Shown: positions 27,159-36,113 of the stretch, piece by piece
How the letters are laid out: every line of letters begins with the position of its first letter
Numbering within the stretch: position 1 is the stretch's first letter
Source of the DNA: Balneola sp. MJW-20
GTDB taxonomy: Bacteria > Bacteroidota > Rhodothermia > Balneolales > Balneolaceae
Reading direction: 5' to 3'
Assembly: GCF_040811775.1 (NCBI RefSeq)
Contig: NZ_JBFNXW010000001.1
Location: 2,046,001 to 2,110,000, forward strand
Length of the DNA: 64,000 nucleotides
Notes under the pieces: model-generated
The model's input: the letters and a program-made list of their open reading frames with translations, nothing else
Databases searched by the model: none
What the model was told of the DNA's origin: nothing
Translations under genes and position numbers: made by a program

Positions 27159-27220
27159 TTAATTCCTCTCAATAAATACCATGTCCCTGTTGACAATTTG
27201 CCGTCAAAAGGACACCTAAG

Positions 27221-27940
27221 TTACAAAATATTATGCCTGATTTCTTCCTCTCCGCCAGCCGGCTCAATCTTAACCCCGAAAACGTCTTCAAAGTGCTTTT
27301 GAATACGTTTTTTTACTTCTTCAGGGTCTATTTTATGGCCTGTCAGCTTCTCTAAACTGGTCACTGCCTTATCATCTATCCCACAGGGGACGATATTTCC
27401 AAAATAATCCAGGTTCGTATTAACATTAAATGCGAACCCATGCATGGTCACCCATCTTGAGCATCGGATACCCATTGCACAAATTTTTTCATTATTTACC
27501 CACACTCCGGTCAGTCCCTCAATTCGGCCTGCCTCAAACCCATAGTCGCTGCAAACTCTGATCAGCACCTCTTCCAGGTAACGCAGATACTTATGGATAT
27601 CGGTAAAATGTCTGTCCAGATCCATAATAGGATAACCTACGATCTGTCCCGGTCCGTGATAGGTGATATCCCCTCCGCGGTCGATCTTGACAAATTCAGC
27701 TTCGAGCTGCTTTAGTTCGGCCACAGACCTCAGCATGTGCTCTTCCTCGCCGCTTTTTCCAAGCGTGTATACATGAGGGTGTTCCACAAAGATCAGAACA
27801 TCTTTCTGCCTTTCCCCGCTGAATTCCTCTTTCTGAGAAGCTCTTTTCTGTGTGATCAGAACATTCTGTACCTCTTTCTGCAGATCCCATATAGGTCTGT
27901 AAGAAGCACTCCCCAGATCGTATAATTCAACTTGTTGCAT
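27221..27940 (-). CDS. lipB: Octanoyl-[acyl-carrier-protein]:protein octanoyltransferase
   Basis: LipB moves octanoate from ACP to the lipoyl domains of 2-oxoacid dehydrogenases and the glycine cleavage H protein. The 239-residue protein has VYTLGKSGEEEH, DRGGDITYHGPGQIVGYPI, the lysine in NEKICAMGIRCSRWVTMHGFAFNVN, and the catalytic cysteine in NIVPCGIDDKAVTSL. It lies upstream of lipA on the same strand. Confidence 0.96.
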   Translation of the reverse strand: MQQVELYDLGSASYRPIWDLQKEVQNVLITQKRASQKEEFSGERQKDVLIFVEHPHVYTLGKSGEEEHMLRSVAELKQLEAEFVKIDRGGDITYHGPGQIVGYPIMDLDRHFTDIHKYLRYLEEVLIRVCSDYGFEAGRIEGLTGVWVNNEKICAMGIRCSRWVTMHGFAFNVNTNLDYFGNIVPCGIDDKAVTSLEKLTGHKIDPEEVKKRIQKHFEDVFGVKIEPAGGEEEIRHNIL

Positions 27941-27950
27941 GCTGCAGATG

Positions 27951-27981
27951 AAAATGGCCCCCTTATTCAGGGAGCCATTTA
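27951..27981 (-). terminator. Terminator between lpdA and lipB
   Basis: AAATGGC-CCC pairs with GGG-AGCCATTT around a loop, followed on the minus strand by TTTTC. It lies about 40 bp past the lpdA stop and before lipB. Confidence 0.7.
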
Positions 27982-28023
27982 ATTTAGTATCAGGAGATCA
28001 AAGATCCCCCGGTAAGAATACTG

Positions 28024-29445
28024 TTACTTCTTTTTAACGGGAGTACCGAGGTGGACTCCTTCATTGTATGCCTCAGCAACGGCTTCCATTACCGCCTCAC
28101 TCATAGTAGGGTGAGGATGTACCGCACTGATGATCTCGTGACCGGTGGTCTCGAGGTCCCTTGCTACAACCGCTTCTGCGATCAGTTCGGTAACATGTGA
28201 ACCGATCATATGGCAACCCAGCCACTCGCCGTATTTCTCATCAAAGATCACTTTCACAAAACCTTCTTCATGACCCAGTCCGGTCGCTTTACCGGAGGCA
28301 GAGAACGGGAATTTTCCGACCTTGACGTCATAGCCTTCCTCTTTGGCCTGCTCTTCCGTCAGACCAACAGAAGCTACCTGAGGCTCGCAATAGGTACAGC
28401 CGGGGATGTTATTGTAATTGATAGCATGAGGATTCATTCCTGCAATCTGCTCTACACAGTTGATCGCTTCATGTGAAGCTTTGTGTGCCAGCCAGGGGGC
28501 TCCAATCACGTCACCGATAGCATACACACCATCCACATCTGTCTTGTAAGTGGATCGGTCTACTTTAATCGCTCCTTTTTCGGTTTTAACACCGATCTTC
28601 TCAAGTCCGAGGTTTTCTACGTTACCGGTCACACCAACTGCAGAAAGAACAACATCCGCTTCGATCTCTTCTTTTCCTTTCTTGGTATTCACGGTCACCT
28701 TAACCCCTTTTCCTTTCTTTTCGACCTTCTCAACTGTACTCTCAACCATAATGTTGATGCCTTTTTTCTTGTACAGTTTACCGAGCTCTCTTCCGACATC
28801 CTTGTCTTCAACAGGAACCAGCGTTTTCTGCAGCTCCACGATAGTCACTTCTGTACCGATCGTGTTGTAGAAATAGGCAAACTCAACACCGATCGCGCCG
28901 GCACCAATGATCACCATTTTCTTTGGCTGCTTGTCCATTTGCATGGCTCTTTCCGAGTCGATGATCATCTTACCATCGATCTCCAGGTTTGGAAGCTGAC
29001 GTGGACGTGCACCAGTTGCCACGATGAAATTCTTTGCCTTAATGGCTTCGGTTTCTTTTCCGCTGTCGTCGTTAACGGCCAGTTCATTCTTTGACTTGAA
29101 TACACCGGTTCCCATGAAAACCTCGATCTTATTGGCTTTCATCAGGAACTGAACACCTTTACTCATTTTATTGGCTACGTTACGGCTGCGCTTCACCATG
29201 CCGCCGAAGTCTGCTGAATATTCCTTTACGTTCACACCATAATCAGAAGCATGCTGGATAGACTCCAGAACCTCTGCAGAACGAAGAAGGGCTTTAGTTG
29301 GAATACAACCAATATTCAGACATACCCCACCTAAATGTCTTTTTTCAACAATTGCGGTTTTGAATCCAAGCTGAGAAGCGCGAATAGCTGCTACATAGCC
29401 GCCGGGGCCGGATCCTATTACACACACATCAAATTCTTTTGCCAT
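28024..29445 (-). CDS. lpdA: Dihydrolipoyl dehydrogenase (E3)
   Basis: This 473-residue flavoprotein reoxidises dihydrolipoamide in pyruvate, 2-oxoglutarate and branched-chain oxoacid dehydrogenases. It has the FAD loop VIGSGPGGYVAAIRASQLG, the redox disulfide GGVCLNIGCIPTKALL, the NAD loop VIIGAGAIGVEFAYFYNTIG, the second FAD motif VYAIGDVIG, and the C-terminal catalytic His-Glu in HPHPTMSEAVMEA. Length is normal. Its position near lipA and lipB fits a shared need in lipoate-dependent oxidation. The E1 and E2 genes are not in the window. Confidence 0.96.
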   Translation of the reverse strand: MAKEFDVCVIGSGPGGYVAAIRASQLGFKTAIVEKRHLGGVCLNIGCIPTKALLRSAEVLESIQHASDYGVNVKEYSADFGGMVKRSRNVANKMSKGVQFLMKANKIEVFMGTGVFKSKNELAVNDDSGKETEAIKAKNFIVATGARPRQLPNLEIDGKMIIDSERAMQMDKQPKKMVIIGAGAIGVEFAYFYNTIGTEVTIVELQKTLVPVEDKDVGRELGKLYKKKGINIMVESTVEKVEKKGKGVKVTVNTKKGKEEIEADVVLSAVGVTGNVENLGLEKIGVKTEKGAIKVDRSTYKTDVDGVYAIGDVIGAPWLAHKASHEAINCVEQIAGMNPHAINYNNIPGCTYCEPQVASVGLTEEQAKEEGYDVKVGKFPFSASGKATGLGHEEGFVKVIFDEKYGEWLGCHMIGSHVTELIAEAVVARDLETTGHEIISAVHPHPTMSEAVMEAVAEAYNEGVHLGTPVKKK

Positions 29446-29713
29446 GGTATTTTTTGAATAATGATTTAAAGTTAGGCGTCTGTCCTGATAGTCGAACAGG
29501 TTTTAGTTAGGCTGATGCTCCTTTCCAATTGGATTTCATCAGAACCTGCTTTTAAAAGCCCTGTAAGGTAAGGTTTTTTGTTTTGAACTTCGAATCCGGA
29601 TACAGGATTCCTTACACCCGTTTTGTTAAATGAAATTTAATGAGCAGAGAGCTTCACAATTCAGTGACCGTTTATTATAATGATGTAACTATGAGAGAGT
29701 TAAATCAACTGCT

Positions 29714-30496
29714 ATGAAAAAAAGAATACTGCTGATCAGCTTTTTTATTTCTTCCATGATGATCCTGTCATCAGCTGGAAATTTGCATGCTTCATCTTCC
29801 GGTGATGTGGAAAAGAATATTGCCGAGCTGACCAAATATTTTGAGTCAAAAGGTTATGATTTTAAAAGTATGCTGGAGGATTCCCGTTTCAAACTGGTAG
29901 AGGATATCACCTCCAAGTTTACCCGTTCTGCGGAAGTCAGAATTGAGTCACTGGAAGATTATCAGCAGGTGCTTCGCATTGATAAGAAAGTAAAAGTACT
30001 CCCAGAATTTCTGGAAACCTACATAGCAGACCTTGAGGCTGCTGAAGCAGAATACGGCATTCCAAAGCAGATCATAGCCGGTATCCTGGGCGTTGAATCA
30101 GAGTATGGAGTTTATAAAGGCAGCTACAACCCTTTTAATGCTTACGTATCCATGTATGCGGAAGGCTACCGAAGTAAATTCGCCCGTGCTCAGCTGGAAG
30201 AACTGCTCATTTTTGCCAAAAAATACGACCTCGATGTTTTTGAGATGAGCTCTAGCTATGCGGGAGCGATGTCCTATGCTCAGTTTATACCTTATTCCCT
30301 GAATCGATGGTTTGTAGGGGATGATCTTTACGATATGGGAAATAATATCCGGTCGGTAGCAAAATACCTAGCTCATTTCAAAGAGATCACTGGGGATGTG
30401 GAGTCGGCCATTCTGAGATATAACAATTCCGAGCTTTATCGGGGTGCGGTGCTTGGACTTGCTAAAGAAGCAGAGGCGATCCTCGAATCGGAATAG
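29714..30496 (+). CDS. Lytic murein transglycosylase, MltB-like
   Basis: This 260-residue exported protein has a signal peptide (MMILSSAGNLHAS). The catalytic domain is of the MltB (SLT_2) type: GIPKQIIAGILGVESEYGVYKGSYNPFNAY carries the catalytic Glu, followed by SYAGAMSYAQFIPYSLNRW. It cleaves peptidoglycan between MurNAc and GlcNAc, forming 1,6-anhydro ends. It is about 100 residues shorter than E. coli MltB. No lipobox cysteine is seen, so it is probably soluble in the periplasm. It stands alone. Confidence 0.87.
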   Translation: MKKRILLISFFISSMMILSSAGNLHASSSGDVEKNIAELTKYFESKGYDFKSMLEDSRFKLVEDITSKFTRSAEVRIESLEDYQQVLRIDKKVKVLPEFLETYIADLEAAEAEYGIPKQIIAGILGVESEYGVYKGSYNPFNAYVSMYAEGYRSKFARAQLEELLIFAKKYDLDVFEMSSSYAGAMSYAQFIPYSLNRWFVGDDLYDMGNNIRSVAKYLAHFKEITGDVESAILRYNNSELYRGAVLGLAKEAEAILESE

Positions 30497-30644
30497 GTTA
30501 GGGTACTGAGTACTGGGTACTATGAAAAGGCGTTGAAGTGTATACGTGCTAGCGGGGATCAATGATGGGTGCATGATATTCTGTATCAGTATCATATTAC
30601 GCCGGCGTGGTAATTCCAGTAAAAGCTAAGAGCAGGTCAGCTGC

Positions 30645-31136
30645 TCAATCCAGATCGGCCGTCATGAAGAACCATTTCGGATCACCATATTCGAAGCCCA
30701 GTTTTTCATAGAGGCGTCGGGCGGGATTATCTTCCCGGACTTCCAGTGTCACTTTGGAACAACCCAGTTTCCTGGCTTCTTCTCCGATCTTTATCAGCAT
30801 GCGGGTTCCGATCCCCATTCCTCTTGCATCGGGATGAACAGCAACATCATGGATCTTAAAGACCTTGCTGGCAGTAAAGGTTGAAAAACCTATAAAACAG
30901 GTCACGATTCCCATGGCCTTGTCATTCAGGTAAGCGATATAAGTCATGGATGTCGGAACCTTCTTCATCTCATCGATCATATCTGCCAGAACTTCTTCTT
31001 CCAGAGGCTCATTCTGTCCCATGGGATCCCGGGCAAAAAGATCAACAATATTAACAATATCCGATGCGTGTTTTGGATCATCCAGATCCGCTTTCACGAT
31101 TCTCAGGTCTTTTTTGACATCTGCTGATGCGGGCAT
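30645..31136 (-). CDS. GNAT family N-acetyltransferase (tandem copy 1)
   Basis: This 163-residue protein has the GNAT acetyl-CoA motif VAVHPDARGMGIGTRMLIKIGEEARKLGCSKVTLEV and the later NPARRLYEKLGFEYG. Its neighbour at 31205-31672 is a clear paralogue, with the same ARDPMG/AQDPMG box near residue 37, CFIGFSTF/CFISFSTF, and matching C-termini. The substrate is unknown. Confidence 0.9.
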   Translation of the reverse strand: MPASADVKKDLRIVKADLDDPKHASDIVNIVDLFARDPMGQNEPLEEEVLADMIDEMKKVPTSMTYIAYLNDKAMGIVTCFIGFSTFTASKVFKIHDVAVHPDARGMGIGTRMLIKIGEEARKLGCSKVTLEVREDNPARRLYEKLGFEYGDPKWFFMTADLD

Positions 31137-31204
31137 TCTCAGAAATAAATTATGATTCCATAGAATCTAAGGTTTTTAGGTCAGAGCATTAAATCTAAGT
31201 CAGG

Positions 31205-31672
31205 TCATAATGTCTTCCTGGCAAAAAGATAAAATGGCTTCTTTATTTTGAAACCGTTTCGCTCATATAACTTTCTGGCAGGATTATTTTCAAGCACTTC
31301 CAACGTGATCGCTTTGCATCCTAGTTTCCGGGCCTGATCTTCAATAAAATCGAGCATTTGTTGCCCTATCCCTCTGCTACGGTATTCTTCATGTACGGCA
31401 AGGTCATGTACATAAAGCGTTTTACCCGCCAGAAAAGTGGAAAAACTTATGAAGCAGTTCGCAATAGCTACTGTTTTACCGGACTCATCGCGTCCCAGAT
31501 AAACCTGTTCTCCCTCCATCTCTTTTAGCTCCCTGATCAGGTTCTTCCGCACTTCATCGGGTAAAGGCTGACCGCCTCCCATCGGATCCTGTGCGTAGTG
31601 ATCAGTCATTTCAATAATATTCCTGCAGTCCTCATCATTATTGAGGTCTGCTTTTTTAAAGCGGATCGACAT
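31205..31672 (-). CDS. GNAT family N-acetyltransferase (tandem copy 2)
   Basis: I start this at the ATG at 31672; the frame is open to a TTG at 31693, which adds seven residues. The 155-residue protein has the acetyl-CoA-binding loop VHEEYRSRGIGQQMLDFIEDQARKLGCKAITLEV and NPARKLYERNGFKI. It is a paralogue of the next gene downstream, 70 bp away, so the pair arose by tandem duplication and has since diverged. Both share a DPMG(G/Q) box not typical of other GNATs. The substrate is unknown. Confidence 0.88.
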   Translation of the reverse strand: MSIRFKKADLNNDEDCRNIIEMTDHYAQDPMGGGQPLPDEVRKNLIRELKEMEGEQVYLGRDESGKTVAIANCFISFSTFLAGKTLYVHDLAVHEEYRSRGIGQQMLDFIEDQARKLGCKAITLEVLENNPARKLYERNGFKIKKPFYLFARKTL

Positions 31673-31784
31673 GTCAATTTTATAAGTATGCAATTAAGCA
31701 ATTGCACAATGGAGCTTAATTATGCCCCCTTGTAATTAAAACTGGCATATAATAATTCTTTAATTGCATACCTGTTCAATTGAT

Positions 31785-32768
31785 CTATTCTTCGGGAGTA
31801 AACCGAACCACCAGATTTTCTACCGGATCCAGGCTTTGAAGATATGCAAAGATCGATTTCAGCTCTTCATCCGACATCTTTGAGTAATTCATCCAGGGCA
31901 TTACGGTATTGAATGAACCTTCTGCTATATCAAAATGCTGAAATTCCGGGTCATTATGTGCTCTGAACCGTTTAAGAAATGCTTCCTCGGTCCAGCTCCC
32001 GATACCAGTCTGCATATGAGGGGTAATATTGGCGGTTCTCACCGTGCCGCCTGTTACAAGCTTAAACTCATTTCCCCCTGCAAATGCCATTCCCGGAGTG
32101 GGTTCGCCTTTATCCCACGGTGTATGACAATCTGAGCAACTGGCAGAAGTAACCAGATATTTGCCATAAGCTACCCTGTCAGAGATATCCGGTTTAGTAC
32201 TGAAATCAGGCGCTGCAGGCATGGTATTGATAATAAAATTCATAGGGAAATCCGACTTTGATGCAGGAACTTCATGCTCAACAGGCTCCAGTGTTCTCAG
32301 GTAGGCGATAATATCTTTGATATCCTCTTCGTCCAGCTGAGCATAATTGGGCCAGGGCATGATAGGAAATAGGGCAGAACCATCTTTACTCACACCCTGT
32401 GTGATCGCCCTGAAGATCTCCCCGTCTGACCAGTCACCCAGTGCAGCTGGCGTGATATTCCTGGAATAGTAGTTGCCTGGCAGGCCTTCCTCTTCTTTCC
32501 CGAAAAGTACTCCGCCAGCTCCCATCATGGTGCTGTCTACAGGATTTACGAATTGCTTTTTATTATGCGGGGTATGGCAATGCATACATGCCATTACATC
32601 ATTTGCCAGATGTTTCCCTCTTTCCACACGGTCAGCTGTTACCTCTATGCTCATTTCCGGTGCCGGACCAACATTCGGTAAAAAAGCACTTACATAGATC
32701 AGTACACCTGATATCAATACCACCCCCAGTCCAAGCAGACTGCCGGTTACCTTTAATGCAGTTTTCAT
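31785..32768 (-). CDS. Membrane-anchored di-heme c-type cytochrome
   Basis: This 327-residue protein has an N-terminal transmembrane anchor (LLGLGVVLISGVLIYVSAFLP) and two CxxCH heme sites: CMHCH near residue 60 and CSDCH near residue 213. Each is followed by a typical cytochrome c fold with axial-Met candidates (PIMPWPNY and TVMPWMNY). The two halves look like a duplication, each ending YLRTLEPVEHEVP or YLQSLDPVENLV. It resembles cytochrome subunits that feed electrons from periplasmic dehydrogenases to the respiratory chain. No partner dehydrogenase is adjacent. Confidence 0.9.
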   Translation of the reverse strand: MKTALKVTGSLLGLGVVLISGVLIYVSAFLPNVGPAPEMSIEVTADRVERGKHLANDVMACMHCHTPHNKKQFVNPVDSTMMGAGGVLFGKEEEGLPGNYYSRNITPAALGDWSDGEIFRAITQGVSKDGSALFPIMPWPNYAQLDEEDIKDIIAYLRTLEPVEHEVPASKSDFPMNFIINTMPAAPDFSTKPDISDRVAYGKYLVTSASCSDCHTPWDKGEPTPGMAFAGGNEFKLVTGGTVRTANITPHMQTGIGSWTEEAFLKRFRAHNDPEFQHFDIAEGSFNTVMPWMNYSKMSDEELKSIFAYLQSLDPVENLVVRFTPEE

Positions 32769-32961
32769 ATCTCATCACCCTTAAATTATGGGACACCCCA
32801 TCCATACCTCATATGCATCCCTTTTCTGAATGTGCATAATTCGGATGAAATAATCCATAATTGCAGGCTTTTGATGACTGAGTAATACTTTCAGCGGTCC
32901 TCTACCGGAACAATCTGCCTTTAAAAAAACTTCGTATTACTAAATAAACTTGTTAAAGAAC

Positions 32962-33738
32962 ATGTATTACAGAACGCTGATCTTATTATTCGTTTATTTA
33001 TTGATTTCATCCTGCACCGCTCCGATAGACTCTTCGGCTCCGGTTGACGACGATGAAAACACAGACAGACCTGCCTTCAGTTATTCACAACGAGAGCAGA
33101 CCGGAAGCAGTGCTAAGGACCTATTATCCGCAGATCCCTTTTCAGCTCTTATCGTTGAAATAGATTATATGGAAGGTTTCGCCCCTGAACAGAGCAGTCT
33201 CGACAAGCTTCAGCAGTTTCTGGAGAATTATCTGAATAAGCCCTCAGGCGTTCAGATCATAACCTCTGCGGTTCCGTCAGCAGGTGAGACCTCTTACAAT
33301 GTCTCAGAGATAATAAATCTGGAAGATGAATACCGTGATGAATTTGCCAGGCCGGACACACTCACTGCATACCTGCTCATCACTGATGCTCCCTATGATA
33401 ATAATTCCGTACTGGGAATAGCCTATCTGAATACCTCTATGTCACTTTCAGGTAGTACCATTGCAGACAATTCAGGTGGACTGGGGCAACCCTCTCAGAC
33501 CTCTCTTGAAAGCACTGTTCTAAACCATGAATTCGGCCATATTCTGGGGCTGGTCAATATTGGCTCAGCGATGGAAACAGATCATGAGGACAATGAACAC
33601 CCGGCTCATTGCACCACCGAAAGCTGCCTGATGTTCTGGGCCGTAGAGACTACCGATTTTATTGGCAACCTGACAGGTGGAAATATTCCTGAACTGGATT
33701 CTTTCTGCGTTCAGGACCTGGAAGCCAACACCAATTAA
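32962..33738 (+). CDS. Zincin-like metalloprotease lipoprotein
   Basis: I start this at the ATG at 32962, which gives MYYRTLILLFVYLLISSCTAP, a lipoprotein signal with lipobox ISSC; the longer frame starts at a TTG. The 258-residue protein carries a metzincin-type zinc site in VLNHEFGHILGL (HExxHxxG-like). The third ligand is not a histidine in the usual HExxHxxGxxH spacing, so the site is partly non-canonical. A downstream AHCTTESCLMFW box resembles the Met-turn region of matrixin-like enzymes (CxMF). A surface protease is likely, with target unknown. No family symbol is assigned. Confidence 0.72.
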   Translation: MYYRTLILLFVYLLISSCTAPIDSSAPVDDDENTDRPAFSYSQREQTGSSAKDLLSADPFSALIVEIDYMEGFAPEQSSLDKLQQFLENYLNKPSGVQIITSAVPSAGETSYNVSEIINLEDEYRDEFARPDTLTAYLLITDAPYDNNSVLGIAYLNTSMSLSGSTIADNSGGLGQPSQTSLESTVLNHEFGHILGLVNIGSAMETDHEDNEHPAHCTTESCLMFWAVETTDFIGNLTGGNIPELDSFCVQDLEANTN

Positions 33739-33749
33739 TCAATTAAACA

Positions 33750-35360
33750 CTAGCCCTGCTTGAATTTGAAAAGGTTCTCAGCGCCTACCTTCTCTTCAGC
33801 CTGATTCAGTGCATACATAGAATCAAATAGTACGATCGGGTTTTCTTCCATGTCTTTGGTCACATGTGTGGAGTAGCTGCTTTCAAGTTTCTTGATCACT
33901 TCATCATTGTCATTCGGAAGCCAGCGTGCACAGTAATAAGATACCGGTGACTTGACCAGCTCTACTCCATATTCTGCCTGCATGCGATGTTCCACCACCT
34001 CAAACTGTAGCACCCCAACTGTTCCCAGCAGCAACTCATTGCCCACTCCATTTGGTACCTCAAATACATGAACCACTCCTTCTTCCGAGAGCTGCCGCAG
34101 TCCTTCCCGCAGCTGCTTCCTCTTAAACGGATCCTTGGTCGCTACTTTCTGAAAATGCTCCGGTGTAAATAAGGGGATCACATCGAATCGAACCGGGCCT
34201 TTTTCAAAGATCGTCGTCCCGATCCTGAAAGAACCGGGGTTGAATATAGAAACGATGTCACCCGGGTAGGCATCTTCCATCAGCTGCCGTTCGTCTCCCA
34301 TGAGAGTATGCGGTGTCGACATTTTGATCTTCTTGCCGGTGATCGCATGCGTCACATCCACCCCGCGCTTGAATTTACCCGAGGCTACTCTGATAAAAGC
34401 GGCACAGTCCCGGTGATCGGGATTCATATTTGCCTGAAGCTTGAATACAAAGCCGGAGAACCCTTCATTCAATTCCCTTTTATCTCCTTCGGCATTCTCA
34501 TACTGCTGCGGATAAGGGGCCAGCTGATGAAAATAGGTCAGGAATACATCCAGCCCGAAGTTATTCAATGCAGATCCAAAGAATACAGGAGTGACCCTAC
34601 CGGCGGCGTACTCTTCTTTATCCATATTCGGATACATGTCCTCGATCAGCATTACTTCTTCCCGAAAGGCGTCTTTTTCCTGATCCGACAATCTTGCAAG
34701 TTCCAGCGCTTCTTCGATGTCGAGGACCTTTGTAGCCGCTTTCTTTGCACCGTGGTCAGCCTTCTCATACAGATGAACCTTCCCACCGATCACATCATAG
34801 ATGCCCTGAAATTTCTGCCCGTATCCAAGCGGCCAGCTTGCCGGTACTGCCTCGATTCCCAGCTTGTTCTCAATATTACTGAGCACTTCAAGTGGATCCA
34901 TACCGGGCCGGTCACACTTATTCACGAAGGTAATGACGGGAACTTCGCGAAGCTTACATACTTCAAAAAGCTTCTCAGTTTGTTCCTCAACGCCTTTAGC
35001 CACGTCAATCACCATTAAACCGGAATCTGCTGCCACCAGGGTCCTCAATGTATCTTCAGAGAAGTCTTTGTGGCCCGGAGTGTCCAACAGGTTATACTTT
35101 ATATCATCCTTTTCGAATCGCAACACGGAAGAGGTTACCGATATACCACGCTCTTTCTCGATCGACATCCAGTCGGAAGTCGCATGACGATTCGCTTTCC
35201 GCGCACGTACTGATCCTGCTTCGTGCAGAGCCCCGCCATAGAGCAATAATTTCTCTGTGAGTGTGGTTTTACCTGCATCCGGGTGAGAGATAATCGCAAA
35301 GGTTCTTCTTCTCTTAGCCTCTTTGACGATCTCCGATTCGGCTGTAGCCGTCTTCGACAT
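33750..35360 (-). CDS. prfC: Peptide chain release factor 3
   Basis: RF3 is a GTPase that removes RF1 and RF2 from the ribosome after termination. The 536-residue protein has the P-loop SHPDAGKTTLTEKLLLYGGA, switch I/G2 in EKERGISVTSSV, G3 DTPGHKDFSEDT, G4 NKCDRPG, and the RF3-specific domains (GDIVSIFNPGSFRIGTT, LQFEVVEHRMQAEYGVE). Length is normal. It is convergent with the zincin gene, with only 11 bp between the stops. Confidence 0.96.
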   Translation of the reverse strand: MSKTATAESEIVKEAKRRRTFAIISHPDAGKTTLTEKLLLYGGALHEAGSVRARKANRHATSDWMSIEKERGISVTSSVLRFEKDDIKYNLLDTPGHKDFSEDTLRTLVAADSGLMVIDVAKGVEEQTEKLFEVCKLREVPVITFVNKCDRPGMDPLEVLSNIENKLGIEAVPASWPLGYGQKFQGIYDVIGGKVHLYEKADHGAKKAATKVLDIEEALELARLSDQEKDAFREEVMLIEDMYPNMDKEEYAAGRVTPVFFGSALNNFGLDVFLTYFHQLAPYPQQYENAEGDKRELNEGFSGFVFKLQANMNPDHRDCAAFIRVASGKFKRGVDVTHAITGKKIKMSTPHTLMGDERQLMEDAYPGDIVSIFNPGSFRIGTTIFEKGPVRFDVIPLFTPEHFQKVATKDPFKRKQLREGLRQLSEEGVVHVFEVPNGVGNELLLGTVGVLQFEVVEHRMQAEYGVELVKSPVSYYCARWLPNDNDEVIKKLESSYSTHVTKDMEENPIVLFDSMYALNQAEEKVGAENLFKFKQG

Positions 35361-35426
35361 TCGAAATACCTCATTTTTGATTCAAGGCTCTAAAAATACG
35401 ATATAGTTTACTCTTTTACCTATACT

Positions 35427-36059
35427 ATGATAATGAAAACATTAAAGCTCTTAGTCCTTCTTCTCCTGCCAATAAGCCTGTCGGCCCAGGTCATTGACGA
35501 CAGTTCGATCGACCGGATAAACCGTGGAGAAGTTGAATTCATGCAGGGTGAGTTTGTTGCCTATCTTGCAGATACCACTTCCCCTTCATATGCTCTGGAA
35601 GAGTTAAGTCGGCGGGGTTTTGAGGTCAGCCAGACTTACTTCCGTCCTGTTACCATTACAATTCTGAATTTCCCTCCTGCTGAGATCCTTCAACAAATGA
35701 GATCCGATAAGGACCTCACCAAAGTAACACAACTCAGCAGTCCGGTGAACATGGGAAACATGTTGGATTCCCTGAAAGAAGAAGGCTTGTCCGAACTTGA
35801 GATCAGCAGAGCTTTGAAAGCAATTCAGCAGGAAACAGCAGGAGGTACTTACCAGATCGAACTGGATTACTCATTCACTAAGGAAACTGCAGTACAGAAA
35901 ATGAAAATCTATCCGGGTATTGCCTGGGAGCTGGCCGGTGATTCGCCTCGAATGGTTAATATCAAAGCTGAGCCCGGTAACGAGGAGGCTGTAATGCTGA
36001 AAGCCGAAGAAGTGCCTTTTGTTAAGTACACAGCTCTTATCGGTATGCTTAAAGAGTGA
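35427..36059 (+). CDS. Secreted protein of unknown function, possibly peptidase-inhibitor I9-like
   Basis: This 210-residue protein has a signal peptide (LKLLVLLLLPISLSAQ); the second ATG at 35433 is an alternative start. I do not recognise it with confidence. Residues ~40-100 (GEFVAYLADTTSP, then VSQTYFRPVTITILNFP, then MRSDKDLTKVTQL) follow the strand-helix-strand spacing of subtilisin propeptides and I9 inhibitors. No protease domain follows. The second half, rich in Lys/Glu, has YQIELDYSFTKETAVQKMKI. It could be a stand-alone periplasmic inhibitor or chaperone, which is inference. Confidence 0.6.
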   Translation: MIMKTLKLLVLLLLPISLSAQVIDDSSIDRINRGEVEFMQGEFVAYLADTTSPSYALEELSRRGFEVSQTYFRPVTITILNFPPAEILQQMRSDKDLTKVTQLSSPVNMGNMLDSLKEEGLSELEISRALKAIQQETAGGTYQIELDYSFTKETAVQKMKIYPGIAWELAGDSPRMVNIKAEPGNEEAVMLKAEEVPFVKYTALIGMLKE

Positions 36060-36113
36060 ATGATGAGTATTTAAGTACTGTTATAATAATGAATTATAAC
36101 AAATCGTAATACT

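Noticed and set aside
28483..29094. A 203-codon open frame on the plus strand
   Set aside because: It is antisense to lpdA and results from codon bias, with no start signal or domain.
34308..35018. A 236-codon open frame on the plus strand
   Set aside because: It is antisense to prfC, which has full RF3 motifs. The frame's product has no recognisable features.
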